Source: Chloroflexota bacterium (GTDB taxonomy: Bacteria > Chloroflexota > Limnocylindria > QHBO01). Taken from it: 10,014 nucleotides of DNA. The notes beneath the pieces are model-generated. The model was not told the origin of the DNA. It saw only the letters and a program-made list of their open reading frames with translations, and searched no databases. This document shows, piece by piece, positions 6,056 through 10,014 of this stretch. Position 1 is the first letter of the stretch. Each line of letters opens with the position of its first letter. The translations under genes and the position numbers were made by a program. The stretch spans positions 1 to 10,014 of the forward strand of contig JAPSGM010000047.1 of assembly GCA_031177555.1 (NCBI GenBank). The letters are read 5' to 3'.

Positions 6056-7251
6056 GCCGTCTTTCGCTGCGGGTTGTAGAGCGGCAGCCGGGCGACGTGC
6101 GCGGCGACCTGCTCGTAGTGGTGGTCGACCGTGAACTCCAGGAACAGGCGAGTTCCCGGCCTGCCCAGGTCCGGGCGGACCCGCGCCAGGGCGACGTGCC
6201 TCTGGAGGACCGGCGAGTACATGGTGCTGGCCGCGTACCCGACCCGCCGGCGCTCATCGTCGTACACCATCCAGTCCTCGTGGATCGGCCTGTGGTCCTT
6301 GGGTGGGATCAGGCCGGCGGCGCTGTACACGCGATCGTAGTCCTGCCAGTCGACCACCAGGCCCACCATGTTCCAGCGGGACGTCCGCTCCGCGATCTCG
6401 CGTTCGAGCGCACGGCGCCCGATGAAGGGCCGGTCATCCTCGGCCAGGCCCTTGAACATCCAGCGCCAGCCTAGCTCCAGCGGGGTGGACCGATGGGCGT
6501 CGTTGAACGCGAACCGGCTGGAGTCGAAGTCCACGCCCAGCAGCATCAGGCCCGCCTCGATGCGGAGCATGTAGAGGGCCGCCATGCCGTACGGCAGCAC
6601 GCCGCGGCCGTCGAGGGCGTCCCACAGCGCGTCCCACACGGCCAGCGCGTCGGGGGTCTCCACCCAGACCTCGTAGCCCAGGTCGCCGGTGTAGCCGGTG
6701 CGGGAGACGGTCACCGGCCGGCCGCCGATGCTCCCGGTCGTGATACCGAAAAACGGGAGGGCGGCGGTGTCCGGCACCAGGCGGGCCAGGAGGTCGCGGG
6801 AGCGGGGGCCCTGCACCGCCAGCGCGCCGATGCCCAGGCTCACCTCCTCGACGCTCACCGCCATGCGTCCGACCCGGTCGGCGAACCAGGCGAAGTTCGG
6901 CTCGGCCGAGGTCAGCAGGTACTCGCCCACGGACCGATGCTGGATCACGCCGTCCTCCAGCACGAAGCCGCGCTCGTCCAGCCAGGTCGTGTAATGGGCG
7001 TGCCCCGGCGGGCATTGGCGGATGTCGCGGGCCAGCATCCCGGACAGGAAGCGCTCGGCGTCGCGCCCGGCGATCCGGTACTTGTAGAGCGGCGAGGTGT
7101 CGAAGATGCCCGCCGCGTTGCGAACCGCGAAGTACTCGAGCTTGTCCGACGACTGGTAGCGGCTCGCGGCCAGGTGACCGGACCAGTGCTGCCACAGGCC
7201 GGTCTCGTTCAGGGCGCTGGTCCGGGGGTGGAACGGCGTGGTGCGGATCAT
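6052..7251 (-). CDS. GcvT-like aminomethyltransferase / folate-dependent demethylase family protein
   Basis: This 399-aa protein belongs to the GcvT/DMSP-demethylase/sarcosine-oxidase-alpha C-domain family, which transfers a one-carbon unit to tetrahydrofolate. Family features run in order: AAGIFDTSPLYKYRIAGRDA (residues 46-65), the DERGFVLEDG block (92-101) with Asp100 where the catalytic Asp of glycine-cleavage T-protein is expected, an AVQGPRSRDLLARL segment, the GYTGDLGYEVWV block that matches the GYTGE.G.E motif, and a C-terminal barrel domain (about 300-399). It is probably not the glycine-cleavage T-protein itself: no gcvH or gcvP is seen, and the neighbouring gene is a flavoprotein overlapping by GTGA. 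The ATG at 7251 has no strong Shine-Dalgarno sequence. The actual methyl donor is unknown. Confidence 0.92.
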   Translation of the reverse strand: MIRTTPFHPRTSALNETGLWQHWSGHLAASRYQSSDKLEYFAVRNAAGIFDTSPLYKYRIAGRDAERFLSGMLARDIRQCPPGHAHYTTWLDERGFVLEDGVIQHRSVGEYLLTSAEPNFAWFADRVGRMAVSVEEVSLGIGALAVQGPRSRDLLARLVPDTAALPFFGITTGSIGGRPVTVSRTGYTGDLGYEVWVETPDALAVWDALWDALDGRGVLPYGMAALYMLRIEAGLMLLGVDFDSSRFAFNDAHRSTPLELGWRWMFKGLAEDDRPFIGRRALEREIAERTSRWNMVGLVVDWQDYDRVYSAAGLIPPKDHRPIHEDWMVYDDERRRVGYAASTMYSPVLQRHVALARVRPDLGRPGTRLFLEFTVDHHYEQVAAHVARLPLYNPQRKTA

Positions 7252-7266
7252 CTCGGTCTGGCGCGG

Positions 7267-7272
7267 AGCATA
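7267..7272 (-). promoter_or_regulatory. Possible -10 box (TATGCT) for the GcvT-like/FAD pair
   Basis: TATGCT lies 15 nt before ATG 7251 in the 57-nt gap after the EcfT gene. A CTGACG 15 nt further up loosely resembles a -35 box and is part of the tandem 19-bp repeat, so it occurs twice. The spacing is shorter than usual. Confidence 0.3.
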
Positions 7273-7276
7273 CCGC

Positions 7277-7314
7277 CCGGCGAGCGGCGTCAGCCCCGGC
7301 GAGCGGCGTCAGCC
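7277..7314. repeat. Perfect tandem duplication of a 19-bp unit
   Basis: CCGGCGAGCGGCGTCAGCC is present at 7277-7295 and again directly at 7296-7314. The upstream copy (on the minus strand) contains the TGA stop of the EcfT gene at 7311-7309. The second copy therefore carries a redundant in-sequence TGA at 7292-7290. The simplest origin is slippage during replication; a regulatory role is not shown. Confidence 0.9.
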
Positions 7315-8109
7315 GAAGATGAAGCGCCAGGTCCCGAGGGCAACGCTCACCGCGATCGCCACGCCGACGAGCGCTGCCGCGGCGGCCAGCAGCAGCCAGT
7401 CGCTCCGCTCGACGCGCTGCGGCCTGGCGATGGTCCGGCACGGCAGCGCACCGAAGCCCCGCGCCTCCATGGCCGTGGCCAGGCGCGTGCCGCGCCGGAC
7501 TGCGGCGACCAGCAGGCCCAGCAGCTGGCCGAAGGCGATGCGCACGGCTGCGGTCGGCGAGCGCCCGGCCTCCACGCCGCGCGCCCGCCGGGCGAGCGAG
7601 AGGATCTGCCACTCGTCGGCCAGCATCGGCAGCAGCCGCGCCCCGGCCAGGGCGCCGACCGAGAACCGCGGCGAGAGGCGCAGCTGCTGGACGAGCGAAT
7701 CGGCGAGCTCGGTGGCGTCGGTGGTGGCCAGGGCCAGCACGCCGGAATAGGCGATCCCCAACAGCCGCAGGCCGAGCCCGATTCCCGCCGTCACGTTGTC
7801 GCTGCCGACCACCAGCGGACCGATGCGGAGCGGCGTCCCGGTCTGCTCCGGCGCCAGGAGCGTGTTCAGGAGGGCCACCGACAGGGCGGCGAGCAGAAGC
7901 GGCCAGGTGCGACCCAGCAGGGCGCGCGCCGACAGGCCGCTCAGCAGGGTCGCGCCCGCCAGGCCGGCGAGGACGATGCTCGCCGTGACGCCGTCGGCCG
8001 ACGCGAACAGGGCGACCATCACCAGCGCGGCGGACCCCAGCTTTACCGATGGGTTGGCGCGCGCCAGCGGCGCTTCGGGGTTAGGTCGGAGCGGGGTGAA
8101 CAGCCTCAT
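7309..8109 (-). CDS. ECF transporter transmembrane coupling protein (EcfT/CbiQ family, YkoC-like)
   Basis: This is the membrane subunit that couples ATP hydrolysis to movement of the substrate-binding subunit. The 266-aa sequence has several hydrophobic segments (about 25-60, 69-86, 110-128, 150-163, 190-204, 242-263). Both Ala-Arg-Gly coupling motifs are present, LARRARG with ARG at 176-178 and AMEARGFG with ARG at 216-218; these helices contact the ATPase subunits. TTDATELADSLVQQLRLSPR (129-148) is also typical of EcfT. The ATG at 8109 overlaps the TGA of the ATPase gene as ATGA, and AGGAGG at 8125-8120 lies 10 nt upstream. Its place after a YkoE-like and a double ATPase gene matches the ykoE-ykoD-ykoC order. 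The stop codon lies inside a tandem repeat. Confidence 0.94.
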   Translation of the reverse strand: MRLFTPLRPNPEAPLARANPSVKLGSAALVMVALFASADGVTASIVLAGLAGATLLSGLSARALLGRTWPLLLAALSVALLNTLLAPEQTGTPLRIGPLVVGSDNVTAGIGLGLRLLGIAYSGVLALATTDATELADSLVQQLRLSPRFSVGALAGARLLPMLADEWQILSLARRARGVEAGRSPTAAVRIAFGQLLGLLVAAVRRGTRLATAMEARGFGALPCRTIARPQRVERSDWLLLAAAAALVGVAIAVSVALGTWRFIFG

Positions 8110-9590
8110 CCCAGCTGCGCCTCCTGCAGCGCCGGGAGCCGCAGCGTCCGGTCCGCCAGCGCGGACGCGAAGTCGCGGTCATGGGTCACGAAGCAGACCG
8201 CGCGGCCGTCGTCGCGCAGGGCGGCGAGCAGGGCCAGCAGCTCGGTGGCCGTCCGGCGGTCCTGGCCGAAGGTCGGCTCGTCCAGAACCAGGACCGACGG
8301 CGCGGGGGCCAGCGCCGTCGCCACCGAGAGCCGCCGCTTCTCGCCGCCCGACAGCGTGAACGGGTTGGCCTCGGCCAGGTGCGACAGGTGCAGGCGATCG
8401 AGGAGCTCGTCCGCCCGGCGCCGCGCCGCCGGCCGCTCGACGCCGGTGCGCAGCGGGCCCAGCATGAGCTCGTCGCGGACGGTGCCCGTCAGGAACTGGT
8501 GCTCCGGGTCCTGGAACACGGTGCCGACCTGGCGCGCCAGCGCACTGGCCGGCCAGCGCCAGATCGCGTCGTGACCACGTCCCGGCGCCAGCGCCTCGCC
8601 GGCGACCACGGAACCGACCGTCGGGCGCAGCAGCCCGGCCAGCAGCATGGCCAGCGTCGACTTGCCGCTGCCGTTGGGCCCGGTGACCGCCAGCGCCTCG
8701 GAGCTGCGGAGCTGGACGTCGCTGCGGGGGAGGGCCGGTGAGCGGCTGCCCGGATAGGTGAACGAGACCTGCTCCGCCAGGAGCAGCGTCTCGGACGGCG
8801 GCCGCGTCCGTTCCGGCGGCGACGGCAGCCGGCGGTCGGGCACCCAGACCCCGGCCTCGGCCAGTCGGTCCCCATGCTCGGCGAAGACCTGGCGCGGCCG
8901 GCCCTCGGCCACCACGCCGCGACCAGCCTCGAGCACCACCGCGCGGTCGACCAGCGGCAGGGCCTCGGCCACGCGATGCTCGACGAGGACCAGCGTCAGG
9001 CCGAGGCGTCGCAGGACCTCCAGCAGCACGTCGGTGATCGCGGCCGCCCCGCCAGGGTCCAGGTTGGCCGTCGGCTCGTCGAGGAGCAGGAGCCCGGGCC
9101 GCATGGCCAGGACGCCGGCCAGCGCCAGCCGCTGCTGCTCCCCACCCGAGAGGGCATCGGTGGGCCGATCGGGCCCGTACGGGAAGCGGACGGCGTCGAG
9201 CGCGGCCGCCACCCGCGGCCAGATCGCGTCGCCCGGGATGCATCGGTTCTCCAGCCCGAAAGCGACGTCGTCGCCGGAGCGCGCCATGGCGATCTGCGAC
9301 TCCGGATCCTGGAACAGCAGGCCGGTCCGGTCGCGCGCCTCGCGTGGCGGCAGGCCGTCGACCACCAGCTCGCCCTCCGACTCGCCGCCCCCCGATGGGT
9401 CGAGCAGCCCGGCCAGTGCCATGAGCAGGGTCGACTTGCCGGAGCCGGACGGGCCCAGCAGGAGCACCCGCTCGCCCGGCTCGATGCGAAGGTCGAGCCC
9501 CCGGACCGCCCACGCCCGTCGCCCGGCGTGGCGCCACCCCCAGCCGCGGGCCTCGATGCCGCCGGGGGCCGGCGACCGGCTGCCGGTCAG
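8106..9590 (-). CDS. ECF transporter two-domain ABC ATPase (EcfA/YkoD-like), apparent CTG start
   Basis: This protein powers the ECF transporter. It has two complete ABC domains, like YkoD. Numbered from CTG 9590 (494 aa): domain 1 has Walker A GPSGSGKS 46-53, Q-loop FQDPES with Gln94, LSGGEQ 147-152, Walker B LLLLDEP ending near 173, and H-loop His205. Domain 2 has GPNGSGKS 304-311, FQDPEHQ with its Gln near 360, LSGGEK 413-418 and DEPTFGQD 437-444, so both sites look active. No ATG, GTG or TTG occurs in frame before GTG 9467, only six residues before Walker A. That would delete the first strand, yet the upstream codons encode a normal ABC N terminus (WAVRGLDLRIEPGERVLLLG). CTG 9590 with GGAGG 9 nt before it, 4 nt after the YkoE-like stop, is the best start; ATC 9557 is less likely. 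Confidence 0.95.
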   Translation of the reverse strand: MTGSRSPAPGGIEARGWGWRHAGRRAWAVRGLDLRIEPGERVLLLGPSGSGKSTLLMALAGLLDPSGGGESEGELVVDGLPPREARDRTGLLFQDPESQIAMARSGDDVAFGLENRCIPGDAIWPRVAAALDAVRFPYGPDRPTDALSGGEQQRLALAGVLAMRPGLLLLDEPTANLDPGGAAAITDVLLEVLRRLGLTLVLVEHRVAEALPLVDRAVVLEAGRGVVAEGRPRQVFAEHGDRLAEAGVWVPDRRLPSPPERTRPPSETLLLAEQVSFTYPGSRSPALPRSDVQLRSSEALAVTGPNGSGKSTLAMLLAGLLRPTVGSVVAGEALAPGRGHDAIWRWPASALARQVGTVFQDPEHQFLTGTVRDELMLGPLRTGVERPAARRRADELLDRLHLSHLAEANPFTLSGGEKRRLSVATALAPAPSVLVLDEPTFGQDRRTATELLALLAALRDDGRAVCFVTHDRDFASALADRTLRLPALQEAQLG

Positions 9591-9594
9591 GGGG

Positions 9595-10014
9595 TCAGAC
9601 CTCCAGCTGCTCGCGCCCCGACGGGAAGTTGCTGAGGGCGCCGGTTGCCGCCAGCGCGCGGACCAGCAGCCACGACCCGACGCCGGCGATCAGCGCCGCG
9701 CTCAGCGCCACGAGGCCGACGTACACGACCTGCCAGTCCACGCCCCAATTCTCGCCGTCGAAGATTTCACTGTAGAACAGCGGGATGTCGAGCAGCGCCC
9801 CTCCGACTCCCGCGGCCGCGCCGGCCAGGATCGCCACCGGCAGAGTCCAGGTCCGGTACAGGCCGAACGCGAACACGAGCTCGGCGGCTGCTCCCTGCAC
9901 CAGGCCGTAGACCACGGTCAGCAGGCCCCACTGCGCGCCGAACAGCATGGACGCCGATGCCGCCAGGACCTCGGCGAACAGGGCGGCGCCGGGACGCCGC
10001 ACGACCAGCGGTAC
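9595..10014 (-). CDS. ykoE: YkoE-like ECF transporter substrate-binding membrane protein (S component), 5' end missing
   Basis: This is the substrate-capture subunit of the ECF transporter. YkoE proteins are associated with uptake of thiamine or its precursor hydroxymethylpyrimidine (HMP). The frame is open to the window edge; 139 residues are visible, and roughly the first 50-60 are probably beyond it. Family features include RRPGAALFAEVLAA near the visible start, then WGLLTVVYGLVQGAAAELVF and LPVAILAGAAAGVGGALLD. At least three or four membrane helices follow one another, ending in a short polar tail. The GTG at 10002 is an internal codon, because preceding codons (VPLV) continue the family sequence. 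The ATPase gene starts 4 nt after its TGA. No thiamine riboswitch can be judged because the upstream region is outside the window. Substrate assignment rests on family knowledge. Confidence 0.9.
   Translation of the reverse strand, partial: VPLVVRRPGAALFAEVLAASASMLFGAQWGLLTVVYGLVQGAAAELVFAFGLYRTWTLPVAILAGAAAGVGGALLDIPLFYSEIFDGENWGVDWQVVYVGLVALSAALIAGVGSWLLVRALAATGALSNFPSGREQLEV
9600..9604 (-). promoter_or_regulatory. Shine-Dalgarno (GGAGG) deciding a CTG start
   Basis: GGAGG ends 9 nt before CTG 9590 and lies in the last codons of the YkoE-like gene. There is no ATG, GTG or TTG in the ATPase frame nearby, so this site supports CTG as the ATPase start, coupled to termination of the preceding gene. 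Confidence 0.6.

Noticed and set aside
7252..7308. Riboswitch or terminator in the gap between the EcfT and GcvT-like genes
   Set aside because: The gap is only 57 nt, mostly the tandem repeat, with no T-run and no room for a TPP or glycine riboswitch.
6493..8574. Long plus-strand reading frame of 693 codons
   Set aside because: It spans the antisense of three real minus-strand genes and their junctions, and the translation is low-complexity and charged; shadow frame.
8106..9467. ATPase gene starting at GTG 9467
   Set aside because: This would start six residues before Walker A and discard a coding-like ABC N terminus; CTG 9590 with GGAGG is better.

Overview
The window is very GC-rich (I estimate about 70% by eye), and every gene I can support reads on the minus strand. 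Nothing points to a plasmid, phage or insertion sequence. Genes are tightly packed, with 4-base stop/start overlaps. Two genes start just after an intergenic gap, behind a TANNNT box 6 nt from ATG, which suggests leaderless transcripts. Codon use is extremely GC-biased. Together these suggest a high-GC chromosomal bacterium such as an uncultured Chloroflexota or Actinomycetota; the assignment is inference.

In transcription order (high to low coordinates) the window holds five units. (1) 10014-7309 is an ECF vitamin transporter of the YkoEDC type: a YkoE-like substrate-binding membrane protein (cut by the window edge), a two-domain ABC ATPase, and an EcfT/CbiQ-type membrane coupler. The likely substrate is the thiamine precursor HMP or thiamine. 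(2) 7251-4460 is a translationally coupled pair: a GcvT-like folate-dependent aminomethyltransferase, then a CrtI/PYROXD2-like FAD oxidoreductase. The pairing suggests oxidative demethylation of an unknown amine or related methyl donor, with the one-carbon unit passed to tetrahydrofolate. (3) 4459-4226 is an intergenic region with nested inverted repeats, a weak terminator and a promoter.

(4) 4225-2341 begins with an alpha/beta-hydrolase-fold protein whose nucleophile-elbow serine is replaced by glycine. A Bcp-type peroxiredoxin follows, and then three tiny membrane proteins (37, 48 and 55 aa) that overlap each other and the peroxiredoxin through GTGA, ATGA and CTGA junctions. (5) 2252-1 encodes an SbcD/YhaO-like metallophosphoesterase followed after 3 nt by a Rad50/SbcC/YhaN-like P-loop ATPase, which runs off the window. 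This pair probably forms a Mre11-Rad50-type DNA end-processing complex.

The least ordinary observations are two apparent CTG start codons, each with a Shine-Dalgarno sequence (the ECF ATPase and the third micro-protein), the chain of overlapping micro-ORFs after the peroxiredoxin, the serine-less hydrolase, and the GcvT-like/PYROXD2-like pair as a possible uncharacterised demethylation system. I found no RNA genes, CRISPR array or mobile element. No gene-free stretch exceeds 300 bases; the longest is the 234-base intergenic region at 4226-4459.
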